Below are positions 1 to 8,054 of a DNA stretch of 64,000 bases, piece after piece (within the stretch, counting starts at the first letter, position 1; every line of letters starts with the position of its first letter). This DNA is from CAWDVH01 sp963805705. Its GTDB lineage: Bacteria; Actinomycetota; Actinomycetes; Streptosporangiales; Streptosporangiaceae. The position numbers and the translations under genes were made by a program. A model generated the notes under the pieces. The model did not search any database, was not told the origin of the DNA, and worked only from the letters and a program-made list of their open reading frames with translations. The stretch spans positions 1,302,001 to 1,366,000 of the forward strand of contig CAWDVH010000001.1 of NCBI GenBank assembly GCA_963805705.1, written 5' to 3'.

Positions 1-213
1 GGGGTATCGCACCCGGTGGACGTCGGGGTGCTGCTGACGAAGGTACGCCGCGGGACGCGCTCGGCCCGCGAGGCGCGGGCGATCCTGGCCGAGCACGGCT
101 ATCCGGCGATGGAGACCGAGATCCCGCTGGCCGAGCACTTCGCCGTGGGGTTCGGCTCGGTGCCCGCCGTCCTCGGCGAGTACTGGGAGCTGCTGGCGGA
201 GCTCAAGAAATGA
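1..213 (+). CDS. ParA/MinD-family ATPase, C-terminal end (5' truncated by window)
   Basis: The frame is open from base 1, so only the last 70 residues of the protein are visible. They read as the C-terminal part of a ParA-type partition ATPase: a beta strand ending in LLTKVRRGTRSAREAR, then TEIPLAEHFAVGFGSVP and a closing helix LGEYWELLAELKK. ParA-like proteins of actinobacterial chromosomes and plasmids end this way. The Walker A/B motifs lie outside the window, so whether this is the chromosomal Soj copy or an orphan cannot be told. A crotonase-fold gene follows after 40 nt. Confidence 0.7.
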   Translation, partial: GVSHPVDVGVLLTKVRRGTRSAREARAILAEHGYPAMETEIPLAEHFAVGFGSVPAVLGEYWELLAELKK

Positions 214-253
214 ACCCGGCCGGCCCGGACCGCCCTATGCCGAAGAACTGCCC

Positions 254-1063
254 ATGACCGGCCAGCAGGCCGACGCCGTGCCCTCTGAGATCTGGGTGGA
301 AGTGGGCGACGATCATGTGGCCGTCGTCGAGATCCGCCTGCTGCCGAACAACTTCTTCGACGTCGCCCTGATCCGCCAGCTCGCTGATGCGTGCGACGAG
401 CTGGCCGAAGGCGGCCGCTGCCGCGCCATCGTCTTGTGCAGCGAAGGCCGTCACTTCTGCGCGGGCGCCAACTTCGCCACCCGGAATTCACCCGACACGC
501 CAAACGGCCCGCTGCGTGCCGATGACGGTCCGCATCTCTACGAGGAGGCGATCCGGCTGTTCGAGCAGCCGCTGCCCATAGTGGCGGCGGTTCAGGGTGC
601 TGCCATCGGCGGCGGGCTCGGCCTCGCCCTGGCGGCCGACTTCCGGGTGGCGTCCCCGGCGGCACGGTTCTCGGCGAACTTCGCCCGGCTGGGCTTCCAC
701 CACGGCTTCGCGCTGACCGTCACCCTTCCGGCCGCCGTCGGGCAGCAGGCGGCCCAGGATCTCCTCTACACCGGGCGGCGGATCGGCGGCGAGGAAGCGC
801 ATCGCCTCGGCCTGTGTGACCGCCTCGTCGCGCCGGACGTGCTGCGCGCCGAGGCTCACGGCTTCGCCGCGCAGATCGCGGAGTCCGCGCCGCTGGCCGT
901 CCGCTCGATCCGCGAGACGATGCGGGGCCCGCTGGCCGAGCGGGCCCGCGGCGTACTGGGACGTGAGCGGTCGGAGCAGGAAAGGCTGATGCGCACGGCC
1001 GACTGGCGCGAGGGACTGGCCGCCGTCAGCGAGCGCCGGACGGCGCGGTTCACCGGGCACTAG
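254..1063 (+). CDS. enoyl-CoA hydratase/isomerase (crotonase) family protein
   Basis: 269 residues, the usual crotonase length. Oxyanion-hole segments are visible: FCAGANF at about 68-74 and GAAIGGGLGLALAADF at about 115-130. The ligand-binding C-terminal helices follow, including LAVRSIRETMRG. Aligned by eye to mitochondrial crotonase, the first catalytic glutamate position is glycine (ARLGF, about 147) and the second is aspartate (D169 in QAAQDLLYTG). Ordinary hydration of enoyl-CoA is therefore doubtful, and isomerase, hydrolase or another crotonase activity on an acyl-CoA is as likely. It is cytoplasmic. It precedes an alpha/beta hydrolase and lies 3 kb from an acyl-CoA dehydrogenase, which suggests fatty-acid or side-chain catabolism. 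Start ATG 254 is chosen from the family length; the ribosome-binding site is weak (GAAGAA about 9 nt upstream). Confidence 0.85.
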   Translation: MTGQQADAVPSEIWVEVGDDHVAVVEIRLLPNNFFDVALIRQLADACDELAEGGRCRAIVLCSEGRHFCAGANFATRNSPDTPNGPLRADDGPHLYEEAIRLFEQPLPIVAAVQGAAIGGGLGLALAADFRVASPAARFSANFARLGFHHGFALTVTLPAAVGQQAAQDLLYTGRRIGGEEAHRLGLCDRLVAPDVLRAEAHGFAAQIAESAPLAVRSIRETMRGPLAERARGVLGRERSEQERLMRTADWREGLAAVSERRTARFTGH

Positions 1064-1140
1064 GCCCAGAAGGAACCAGCCCAGAAAGAGCCAGCCCAGA
1101 AAAAAACCAGCCAGAAAAAAACCAGCACAGAAAGGCCCCG
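1064..1140 (+). repeat. A-rich 15-16 bp tandem repeat in intergenic spacer
   Basis: Five degenerate units of the form CCCAGAAnnnnnCCAG fill the whole gap between the crotonase stop codon and the next gene. Each unit contains a purine run resembling a Shine-Dalgarno core (AGAAGGA, AGAAAGAG, AGAAAGG), and the last one sits about 8 nt before ATG 1143 and can serve as its ribosome-binding site. The two middle units carry runs of seven A, unusual in this G+C-rich DNA. Confidence 0.85.
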
Positions 1141-1142
1141 CC

Positions 1143-1910
1143 ATGCCCCGGCTGGATCGGCCCGACACGTTCATCAGCTATGACGTCACCGGTGACGGGC
1201 CGCCGCTGCTACTCACGCACGGGTTCGCGGCCACGGCCGGGATGTTCGCCGGGAATCTGCCCGCCCTGTCCCGGCGCAACCGGGTGGTGACATGGGACAT
1301 CCGCGGGCACGGGGCCAGCGGCCAGCCGGATGACCAGGCTTGCTACACGGTGCCGGCGGCGACGGGCGACATGGCGGCGATCCTCGGCCATCTGGCCATC
1401 CCCCGCGCGGTCATCGGCGGTCACTCACTCGGCGGCTACCTGTCGCTGGCGTTCGCGCTGGCCCATCCCGACCGGGTGACCGCGCTCATTCTCATCGACA
1501 CCGGGCCCGGATTCCGCAACGAGACGTCCAGGGCTAACTGGAACCGGATCGCCGAGCAGTACGCCAGCAACCTGCAGGAGCAGGGACTGGCCGCCCTCGG
1601 GGCCGGGCCTGAGCGGCACGCCGACGCTCATCCCAGCGCGACCGGCCTGGCGCACGCGGCCCGCGGGATCCTCGCGCAGCGCGATTCGGCCGTGCTCGAC
1701 GCGCTGCCCGCGATCACGGTGCCCACGCTCATCGTGGTGGGGGCGGACGACACCCGCTACCTGGCCGGAGCGGAATACATGACCCGCAAGATCCCCGGCG
1801 CGCGCCTGGTGATCATTCCCGACGCGGGCCATGCGCCTAATATCTCCCAGCCGGATCAGTTCGACGCCCACCTCCGCTCGTTCCTGGATGAGCTGGCCGG
1901 CCAGTCCTAG
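1143..1910 (+). CDS. alpha/beta hydrolase fold protein
   Basis: 255 residues with a complete alpha/beta-hydrolase catalytic set: oxyanion strand LLLTHGFAATAG (about 22-33), nucleophile elbow GHSLGG with Ser95, acid Asp in VVGADDTRY (about 202) and His230 in PDAGHAPN. The cap domain is short, as in 3-oxoadipate enol-lactonase and related esterases; the substrate cannot be deduced. No signal peptide, so cytoplasmic. It is 79 nt downstream of the crotonase gene on the same strand and probably co-transcribed; the spacer consists of purine-rich repeats, the last of which supplies AAAGG as ribosome-binding site. Confidence 0.88.
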   Translation: MPRLDRPDTFISYDVTGDGPPLLLTHGFAATAGMFAGNLPALSRRNRVVTWDIRGHGASGQPDDQACYTVPAATGDMAAILGHLAIPRAVIGGHSLGGYLSLAFALAHPDRVTALILIDTGPGFRNETSRANWNRIAEQYASNLQEQGLAALGAGPERHADAHPSATGLAHAARGILAQRDSAVLDALPAITVPTLIVVGADDTRYLAGAEYMTRKIPGARLVIIPDAGHAPNISQPDQFDAHLRSFLDELAGQS

Positions 1911-1964
1911 ACTCGCGCCGCCCGAAAAATAAGAGATCGATTGCAGGCAATTAACGCGCTGCTA

Positions 1965-1993
1965 TTGACCATGCCTGGACAGCTTGTTACGTT
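1965..1993 (+). promoter_or_regulatory. sigma-70-type promoter upstream of secreted protein gene
   Basis: TTGACC at 1965-1970 and TACGTT at 1988-1993 are separated by exactly 17 nt, fitting the actinobacterial housekeeping consensus TTGACN/TANNNT. The predicted 5' UTR is about 90 nt and ends with GAGAGGGAGG immediately before ATG 2091. Confidence 0.6.
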
Positions 1994-2090
1994 CCGCCCG
2001 AGTCACTGTATTTGACGATGAGGGGCCACCTAGTGACGGCTACGTACCCGGCCCAACGGCGGACCGGGACCGAGCGAGAGGGAGGCACTT

Positions 2091-3974
2091 ATGGTAGGTC
2101 GAACTCGAATGCGATATCGAGCGGCGCTGGTCATTTTCCTGGCGCCCGCCCTGAGCCTGGCGGGCCTGGGCATGGCCACGGCAAGCCAGGCCGCTCCGGT
2201 GAGCCACGCAAGGATGGTAGCCAGCCAGGCCACGACGGCAGCGAGCCACGTCGTGTCGGTGAAGCCGAATCCCGTCAACCAGCTTGACTGTAACGGCTAC
2301 AGCACGAAGTACAAGTCGCTTGTCCCGCAGGGCAAGGGCCGCTGCACCGATCCGCTCCTGAGGCACGGCCAGAAGGTCAAGGGAAAGTGGGTCGCGACCC
2401 GGTTCGAGGACAACGGCCATTACATCGGCCATGACGAGCCCAGCGTGAAGTTCATCTCCCATACTCGCGGGTCCGGCAACACGATGACCTACGTGATGAA
2501 GCTGCCGGTCGATCCGAAGAAGCAGCCGACCGCCACCGGCAGCGTGACCAAGTACGGCGAGCTGAGCATCGCCCCGTGGTTCGGGCTGCCGCTGTGCGAC
2601 GCGAATTCGTACCCGCAGAATCCGTGCACGCCGGACAGCGACACCAATACCGGGCTGGGTGCCTCGACCGACGCCGGCTCCGCGTTCATGGAGCTGCAGT
2701 TCTATGCGCCGGGCTTTACCCCGTTCGCGGACAACGTCAGCTGCACCCGCAACCAGTGGTGCGCGGCCCTGACCATCGACAGCCTGGAGGCGACATTCAA
2801 TTTCGCCTTCATCAACCCGGCCTGTGAGGAGCCGCAGAACTTCGCCTTCCTGCAGCGCAACGGTGTTCCGGCCGGACCGCCGAGCCCGCAGCTCGCGGAC
2901 CTCACCTCGCTGACCCCGAATCGGCAAACGCTCAAGATGAACCCGGGCGACAACCTGGTGGTGTCGATCAGCGACCCGGCTAAGGGGTTCACGACGAAGA
3001 TCACCGACCTGACGACGCACCAGACCGGTGTCATGGTGGCCAGCGCCAGGAACGGCTTCATGAACACCAACGTCAATACCTGCGCCGGGACGCCACACAC
3101 CTTCCATGCGGAGTACGCCACCGCCGCGCAGCAGAACCAGGTGCCGTGGGCCGCGCTCGAGGGCGGCGTGCTGATGCAGCAGGAGATCGGTCACTTCGAG
3201 TCCTGCAACTCCGTGAAGAACCAGTTCCCGCTCTCTGAATTCGGCGGCAGCTTCACCGACAACGACGTGTTCCAGACCTGCATGGGCGGCTCTGAGGGCA
3301 AGAAGGCCGTTGGCGAAGGGCCGTGTGATGCCACTACCGGCATCTGCCAGAACTCGAGCGCGCAGGGCCCAGCGGGCCCGGTGGCCTGCCCGGACGGCAA
3401 CATAGCCGACGGCCAGATATGCGAGTTCGCCGACGGTCAGTGCTTCAAGAAGGGCACCCGCACCGTGACGATCAACGGCAAGGCGAAAAAGGAACACATG
3501 CCGGTCGCCGGCTGCCTCCAGGAGCTGTTCCAGAACGGCGACCTGGACTTTGACGGGACGTCGTATCAGCCCAACACCTGGCCGAACGGGACCAGGAACC
3601 ACCCGACGGCGTTCAGGTACATAGGGCCATTCAATGCGGCCGGGCATCTCTACCGGCAGATCCAGTTCGAGTCGAATGCACCGGCCTCGGAGAGGCTGTG
3701 CGACGTCACCACTGGCGGCGGCTGCCTGGTGAAGCCGCAGGGCTCTAAGTTCTATCCGTTCTGGAGCCTCAACAATGTCCAGCGCGTGGACGGCTCCCCG
3801 CGCCGGGCTTGCGTGTGGAACTTCGGCAATGTGCTGCCGGGCGTGACGCTCCGGACCTTCGGAAAGGATGCCCAGTACGGCGTTTCTCATGTCGCCAGGT
3901 TCGGCGGCACGAACATCAGCCGGGTCATGGCCAACCCGGCGACCAAGGGCCGCTGCGCCAGGGTCAGCATCTGA
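2091..3974 (+). CDS. large secreted protein of unknown function
   Basis: 627 residues. A Sec signal peptide is clear: arginine-rich start MVGRTRMRYR, hydrophobic core AALVIFLAPALSLAGLG, and probable cleavage after ASQA near residue 34. The mature part carries many scattered cysteines (LDCNGYS, GRCTDP, LPLCDANS, VSCTRNQWC, NTCAGTP, DVFQTCMGG and more), so an extracellular disulfide-stabilised beta-rich protein is likely. I recognise no catalytic motif, LPXTG sorting signal or transmembrane tail. The start is firm: GAGAGGGAGG lies 7 nt before the ATG and a good promoter lies 100 nt upstream. It is monocistronic, followed by a strong hairpin at 4018-4059. Codon use looks less extreme in G+C than its neighbours (many AAG, AAC and TTC codons), as in highly expressed exported proteins. 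Confidence 0.85.
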   Translation: MVGRTRMRYRAALVIFLAPALSLAGLGMATASQAAPVSHARMVASQATTAASHVVSVKPNPVNQLDCNGYSTKYKSLVPQGKGRCTDPLLRHGQKVKGKWVATRFEDNGHYIGHDEPSVKFISHTRGSGNTMTYVMKLPVDPKKQPTATGSVTKYGELSIAPWFGLPLCDANSYPQNPCTPDSDTNTGLGASTDAGSAFMELQFYAPGFTPFADNVSCTRNQWCAALTIDSLEATFNFAFINPACEEPQNFAFLQRNGVPAGPPSPQLADLTSLTPNRQTLKMNPGDNLVVSISDPAKGFTTKITDLTTHQTGVMVASARNGFMNTNVNTCAGTPHTFHAEYATAAQQNQVPWAALEGGVLMQQEIGHFESCNSVKNQFPLSEFGGSFTDNDVFQTCMGGSEGKKAVGEGPCDATTGICQNSSAQGPAGPVACPDGNIADGQICEFADGQCFKKGTRTVTINGKAKKEHMPVAGCLQELFQNGDLDFDGTSYQPNTWPNGTRNHPTAFRYIGPFNAAGHLYRQIQFESNAPASERLCDVTTGGGCLVKPQGSKFYPFWSLNNVQRVDGSPRRACVWNFGNVLPGVTLRTFGKDAQYGVSHVARFGGTNISRVMANPATKGRCARVSI

Positions 3975-4017
3975 CGGCCGGCGCCTGGCTCCAGGCCAGG
4001 TGCCCTGAGAGATAGCA

Positions 4018-4059
4018 GCCGGGGCCTGTCCCGCACGTTCTTGCGGGCCAGGCCCCGGC
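4018..4059 (+). terminator. hairpin terminator after the secreted protein gene
   Basis: An inverted repeat with arms of 18 nt and one mismatch (GCCGGGGCCTG...CAGGCCCCGGC outer arms, CCCGCA/TGCGGG inner arms) closes on a 6-nt loop. There is no U-tract, as is common for actinobacterial terminators. It separates the secreted protein gene from the acyl-CoA dehydrogenase gene. Confidence 0.7.
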
Positions 4060-4078
4060 CAGTTCTAGACTCGAAGCT

Positions 4079-5389
4079 GTGACCTCACCTTCCGCCGAAC
4101 CTTCCGCCGAGCCGGGCGCTTCCGCCGGGCCGGGCACCGGACCGGGGGCGGACGTGACCCCGGAATCGGTCCAGGCCGAGCTGGCCCGATGGGTCGCCGG
4201 GCACTGGGACCCCGGCCTTTCGCTGCGTGCGTGGCGGCGCCTGCTGGCCGGCTCGGGCTGGGCGGTGCCGTCCTGGCCGCGGCGATGGCACGGCCAGGGA
4301 CTGCCGGGCTGGGCGGACGACCTGGTCGCCAGTGAGCTGATCCGGCTCGGCGCGGTCGGCACGCCGGTCGGCAGCGGGATGTCGCTGGCCGCGCCGACCA
4401 TCCTGGCCCACGGCCCCGACCATGTTCGCGAGCGGTTCCTCCCGGCCATCCTCACCGGGGAAGAGACCTGGTGCCAGCTGTTCAGCGAGCCGGGCGCGGG
4501 GTCAGATCTCGCTGGCCTGTCCACCTCGGCGGTGCTCGATGGCGACGAGTGGGTCATCAACGGCCAGAAGGTCTGGACGACCAACGCCCGGCACGCCGAT
4601 CTCGGCCTGCTGCTCGCGCGCACCCGCTGGGACGTGCCCAAGCACCGCGGGATCACCTATCTCGCCATCCCGATGAAGCAGCCCGGCGTGCTGGTCCGCC
4701 CGCTGCGGCAGATGAACTTCCACCAGTCGTTCAACGAGGTCTTCTTCACCGACGCACGGGTCCCGCGCGAGAACGTGATCGGCGAGGTCGGCAACGGCTG
4801 GGCGGGCGCCCGCACGACGCTGTCCTACGAGCGCAGGTTCGGCACCATGCACCGCCCTCGCTATGACGCTGGCCCCGGCCGCGCGCGCGATGAGGCGCGC
4901 GCTGAGGCGGATGACCATTTCGCGACCTACCAGTGGTACCCGCAGCGCGCCGGGCGCGCCGACCTGGTCGTGGAGCATGCCCGGCAGGCCGGGGTCAGCG
5001 ACGACCCCGTCCTGCGCCAGGAAATCGCCCGGCTGCTGGCCGTGCAGAACGCCAGCCGCTGGACAGCCGAGCGCGCACGAGCGCAGCGGGCGGCCGGGCG
5101 CCTGCCCGGCGCCGAGGGCTCGATCGGCAAGCTGGCCGCCAGCGCCATCGCCAGGGATGCCGCGCGCGTCCACTCCCGGATCGCCGGCGCCGCCGGCCTG
5201 CTGAGCGGCCCCGATGCCGCCTTCGATGGCACCATCGCCGAGATCCTGCTGTCGGTCCCGGCTCAGTCCATCGCCGGCGGCACGGACGAGATCCAGCGGA
5301 ACATCCTGGGCGAGCGGGTCCTCGGGCTCCCCCGCGAGCCGGCTCCCGACCGTGACCTGCCCTTCAACCAGACCCGCCGCAGTTCCTGA
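4079..5389 (+). CDS. acyl-CoA dehydrogenase family protein
   Basis: 436 residues. FAD-binding signatures of acyl-CoA dehydrogenases are present: CQLFSEPGAGSDLAGL (about 132-147), INGQKVWTTNA (about 160-170), and the C-terminal GGTDEIQRNILGERVLGLP. The enzyme would oxidise an acyl-CoA to enoyl-CoA, passing electrons to ETF. The N-terminus begins with a Pro/Ser/Ala-rich stretch of about 25 residues that is not part of the fold. The GTG at 4079 is preceded by TAGACT (4066-4071) with a 7-nt gap and no Shine-Dalgarno, so a leaderless transcript is likely. The catalytic base cannot be placed by eye, so substrate class (short chain, steroid side chain and so on) is open. Confidence 0.88.
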   Translation: MTSPSAEPSAEPGASAGPGTGPGADVTPESVQAELARWVAGHWDPGLSLRAWRRLLAGSGWAVPSWPRRWHGQGLPGWADDLVASELIRLGAVGTPVGSGMSLAAPTILAHGPDHVRERFLPAILTGEETWCQLFSEPGAGSDLAGLSTSAVLDGDEWVINGQKVWTTNARHADLGLLLARTRWDVPKHRGITYLAIPMKQPGVLVRPLRQMNFHQSFNEVFFTDARVPRENVIGEVGNGWAGARTTLSYERRFGTMHRPRYDAGPGRARDEARAEADDHFATYQWYPQRAGRADLVVEHARQAGVSDDPVLRQEIARLLAVQNASRWTAERARAQRAAGRLPGAEGSIGKLAASAIARDAARVHSRIAGAAGLLSGPDAAFDGTIAEILLSVPAQSIAGGTDEIQRNILGERVLGLPREPAPDRDLPFNQTRRSS

Positions 5390-5536
5390 CGAGACGGCGC
5401 CGCGACGAGCACGCCAGGCTCAGCGGCGGGCGGGGTGGCCCTGCTCGTCCTGCTCGCGGCGTTCATCCTGCTGGCCTTCACTGTCCGGGTCACCCGCCAG
5501 CTGAGGGGTCCCGCCTGTGCCGCAGGGGAGCTACAT

Positions 5537-5558
5537 TAGATACATGCGCATGTATCTA
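5537..5558. promoter_or_regulatory. 22-bp perfect palindrome, candidate MarR operator
   Basis: Two half-sites TAGATACATGC meet without a spacer to form a perfect 22-bp inverted repeat. It lies 49 nt upstream of the hemerythrin-MarR operon start and is the only such AT-rich symmetric site nearby. MarR-family dimers bind palindromes of this size and usually autoregulate, so it is the natural operator for the regulator at 6149. TATCTA within the right half resembles a -10 box, which would let the repressor block RNA polymerase. Confidence 0.7.
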
Positions 5559-5607
5559 GAAGGCCGACCGGAGCGAGGACATCCCGCTGTGGCCCTGACG
5601 CAGATCA

Positions 5608-6144
5608 GTGACTGAGACCCTGCCGCCCGGCTCGCAGGATTCGCCGAGCCCGCAGGGCGACGCCCTGATGGCCGAGCTGCGCTGGGTGCACGGCATGATC
5701 CGCCGGGATCTGCGGACCATCCGCCAGATGGCGGCGGACGTCGCTGGCGGCCTGCCGGCCGGGCAGGTCCAGGCCGCCCTGGAGTCACTGGCCGCGAGCG
5801 GGCCGCTCTGGCAGCTGAAGGTCAACTGCCTGCAGTACTGCCGCTTCGTCCACTCCCATCACCACGCCGAGTCGATGATGCTGTTTCCCGCGCTGCGGCG
5901 GGCGAACCCGGCCCTGAATCCGGTGGTGGACAAGCTGGAGGCCGATCATCTCAGCGTATCGGCCCTGCTCGACGAGGTGCAGGACGCCGCCAGGGCGCTC
6001 GGCGAGCGAGAGACCCCGGCCGGGCGCGAGCACCTGATCGGGGCCCTTGAGCGCCTGAGCACTGACCTGCTGGCGCATCTGGACTACGAGGAGGAGAACA
6101 TCGCCAGCACGCTCGGGACCTGGTCGCACTGGCCATTCTGGTGA
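5608..6144 (+). CDS. hemerythrin (HHE) domain protein
   Basis: 178 residues. The four-helix hemerythrin ligand pattern is visible: His28 (WVHGM), the cluster RFVHSHHHAESMMLFP (about 79-94), EADHLSV with His114, and AHLDYEEENI with His157 and Glu161. Such proteins bind a di-iron centre and sense or buffer O2, NO or oxidants in the cytosol. GTG 5608 is the first start after an in-frame stop at 5596; ATG 5668 is an alternative that would still keep all ligands. It is followed after 4 nt by a MarR regulator, and the 22-bp palindrome upstream probably controls both, so oxidative or nitrosative stress control is a reasonable inference. Confidence 0.85.
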   Translation: MTETLPPGSQDSPSPQGDALMAELRWVHGMIRRDLRTIRQMAADVAGGLPAGQVQAALESLAASGPLWQLKVNCLQYCRFVHSHHHAESMMLFPALRRANPALNPVVDKLEADHLSVSALLDEVQDAARALGERETPAGREHLIGALERLSTDLLAHLDYEEENIASTLGTWSHWPFW

Positions 6145-6148
6145 CGCG

Positions 6149-6637
6149 ATGACACCCGCCGACAGCGCGATGACACCCGCTAACGGCGCGACGACACCGG
6201 CCCGCACGGACGCATATGCGTGTGCCCGCGCCTGGGCGGCGCTGACCGCGGCCCACGGCCGGGTAGCCGAGCGGCTCGGCACCGAGCTAGCCGACCGCTG
6301 CGGCATGGGAATCACCGACTTCGAGATCCTGCTGCGGCTGGACAGTGAGCCGTCGCCGGGCCTGCGCCTGGGCGAGCTGTCCTCGGCGGTACGGCTGACC
6401 CAGCCCTCGCTGTCTCGCGCGGCCGCCCGCCTCGCGCGCCGCGGCTGGCTCGCACGCGCTGACGCTCCCGGCGACCGGCGCGGAGTCCTGATCGCCATCA
6501 CCCCGGCCGGGCGGCAGGCGCTGCGCCGCGCGGTGCCGGTACACGCCCGGACGATTCGCGAGTTCCTGCTGGATCCGCTCACGCCCGGCGAGCAGGATCT
6601 GCTGGCCAGGGCCCTCAGCCGCGTCGCCGACGCGTAG
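6149..6637 (+). CDS. MarR family transcriptional regulator
   Basis: 162 residues. The winged helix-turn-helix runs from about 55 to 118: LRLGELSSAVRLTQPSLSRAAARLARRGWLAR followed by the wing DAPGDRRG. The C-terminal helices give the dimer interface. The N-terminus has a small internal tandem repeat (MTPADSA / MTPANGA / TTPART) produced by a repeated 20-nt DNA unit, so the true start could be the second ATG at 6170. Four nt separate it from the hemerythrin gene; the two form an operon behind the palindrome at 5537-5558. Its 3' end overlaps by 23 nt the convergent ECF sigma gene. Confidence 0.88.
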   Translation: MTPADSAMTPANGATTPARTDAYACARAWAALTAAHGRVAERLGTELADRCGMGITDFEILLRLDSEPSPGLRLGELSSAVRLTQPSLSRAAARLARRGWLARADAPGDRRGVLIAITPAGRQALRRAVPVHARTIREFLLDPLTPGEQDLLARALSRVADA

Positions 6638-7943
6638 CCGCCTGATCCCCCGCCGCCGGATCCTGTTCAGCCTGCGCTGCTTCGGCCCTGGCCGCCTCGG
6701 CCCGGTCGCGGGAGAGCTGCTGCTCGGCGGCATTGCGGGTGAGCGCGGCGGCCCGCTCGAACTCGACGCTCGCCTCTTGCGGCCGCCCCAGCTTCACCAG
6801 CAGGTCCCCGCGCACGCTCGGCAGCAGGTGATAGCCCGCCAGCGAGCCCTCCGCGGTGAGCGTGTCGACCAGGTCAAGGCCGGCCTGCGCTCCGGACGCC
6901 ATCGATACCGCGACGGCCCGGTTCAGCTCGATCACCGGTGAGGGCGTCAGCTCCGCCAGGACCGCGTACAGGCCGGCGATGCGCGCCCAGTCGGTGTCCT
7001 CCGGCCGAAACGCCGTGGCATGGCAGGCGGCGATGGCCGCCTGCAGCACATAGGGGCCGCTCATCCCGCCGAGCTGCTCCGCCTGGGTCAGGGCGGCCAG
7101 CCCGCGGTTGATCAGCAGGCGGTCCCACCGGGTCCGGTCCTGGTCCAGCAGCAGGACCGGCTCTCCGGACGGCCCGGTGCGGGCGCGAACCCTGGACGCC
7201 TGGATCTCCATCAGCGCCACCAGGCCATGGACCTCTGGTTCCGCGGGCATGAGCTGGGCGAGGATCCGGCCGAGCCGCAGCGCGTCGCCGCAGAGCTCAG
7301 GGCGCATCCAGTCATCACCGGCCGTTGCCGAGTAGCCCTCGTTAAAAATGAGATAGATGACCTCCAGGACCGAGGAGAGGCGGGCGCCCCGCTCCTGCAC
7401 GCCCGGTACCTCGAAGGGCACCTGCGCCTTGGCCAGGGTCTTCTTGGCCCGGACAATGCGCTGCGCGATCGTCGGCTCGGGCACCAGGTAAGCTCGCGCG
7501 ATCTCGGCGGTAGTCAGGCCGCCGATCAGCCGCAGGGTCAGGGCGACTCTCGCCTGCACCGCGAGCACCGGATGGCAGGCGGTGAACACCAGCCGCAGCA
7601 TGTCGTCGTCAATGCGGTCGGAGAACGCCCGATCGAAGTCAGGCGTGCTGCCCTCGCCCTCGGCCTCCAGCTCGCGGGCGAGCTGGAGGTACTTGCGCTC
7701 CAGCTGCCGGTTGCGGCGGAACATGTCCACCGCCCGCCGCTTGGCCACGGTCATCAGCCAGGCCCCGGCGTTGCGTGGCACCCCGTCCTGCGGCCACTGC
7801 TCCAGGGCCGCCACCACGGCGTCCTGCGCGAGCTCCTCCGCCAGGCCGAGATCGCCGGTATACCGGGCCAGCCCGGCGATGAGCCGGGCTGACTCCATCC
7901 GGACGACCGCCTCGATCGCGGAATGAGTCTCGGCAGCCGTCAC
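6615..7943 (-). CDS. ECF42-type RNA polymerase sigma factor with C-terminal extension
   Basis: 442 residues, far longer than a classical ECF. The sigma-2 region (AEELAQDAVVAALEQWP, AWLMTVAKRRAVDMFRR) and sigma-4 region (GLTTAEIARAYLVPEPTIAQRIVRAKK) occupy the first 190 residues. They are followed by the DUF6596/TPR-like extension with YLIFNEGYSA and TPSPVIELNRAVAVS that defines group ECF42. An Ala/Glu/Arg-rich tail closes the protein. There is no anti-sigma gene; instead the gene lies downstream of a YCII/DGPF protein on the same strand, the standard ECF42 partner. The 111-nt gap between them holds an 11-bp hairpin (7992-8021) that may attenuate read-through. A promoter matching the ECF42 consensus lies ahead of the pair, implying autoregulation. 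Start is GTG 7943. Confidence 0.9.
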   Translation of the reverse strand: MTAAETHSAIEAVVRMESARLIAGLARYTGDLGLAEELAQDAVVAALEQWPQDGVPRNAGAWLMTVAKRRAVDMFRRNRQLERKYLQLARELEAEGEGSTPDFDRAFSDRIDDDMLRLVFTACHPVLAVQARVALTLRLIGGLTTAEIARAYLVPEPTIAQRIVRAKKTLAKAQVPFEVPGVQERGARLSSVLEVIYLIFNEGYSATAGDDWMRPELCGDALRLGRILAQLMPAEPEVHGLVALMEIQASRVRARTGPSGEPVLLLDQDRTRWDRLLINRGLAALTQAEQLGGMSGPYVLQAAIAACHATAFRPEDTDWARIAGLYAVLAELTPSPVIELNRAVAVSMASGAQAGLDLVDTLTAEGSLAGYHLLPSVRGDLLVKLGRPQEASVEFERAAALTRNAAEQQLSRDRAEAARAEAAQAEQDPAAGDQAATRRRRG

Positions 7944-7991
7944 GACTACCGATCACACCACCGTCCGCAGGCGGGAGCAACCGCCGGTGGC

Positions 7992-8021
7992 CCGGAGCCG
8001 GGCGTCACCACCCGGCTCCGG
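7992..8021 (-). terminator. intercistronic hairpin between YCII and ECF42 genes
   Basis: Perfect 11-bp arms (CCGGAGCCGGG / CCCGGCTCCGG) flank an 8-nt loop. It sits inside the YCII-ECF42 transcription unit, so it could act as a partial terminator that keeps sigma factor levels below those of the YCII protein, or as an RNA-processing site. Confidence 0.5.
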
Positions 8022-8054
8022 CACCACGGCTCGGGAGCAATCCGGCCAGCACGA

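Noticed and set aside
2040..3890. 616-codon open frame on the minus strand
   Set aside because: It is antisense to the secreted protein gene, rich in Arg/Gly/Val as expected of a G+C-driven shadow, and has no motif.
5435..5539. 34-codon hydrophobic ORF (GTG start) after the acyl-CoA dehydrogenase gene
   Set aside because: One hydrophobic helix is present, but the ribosome-binding site is poor and the stop codon overlaps the MarR palindrome; not enough support.
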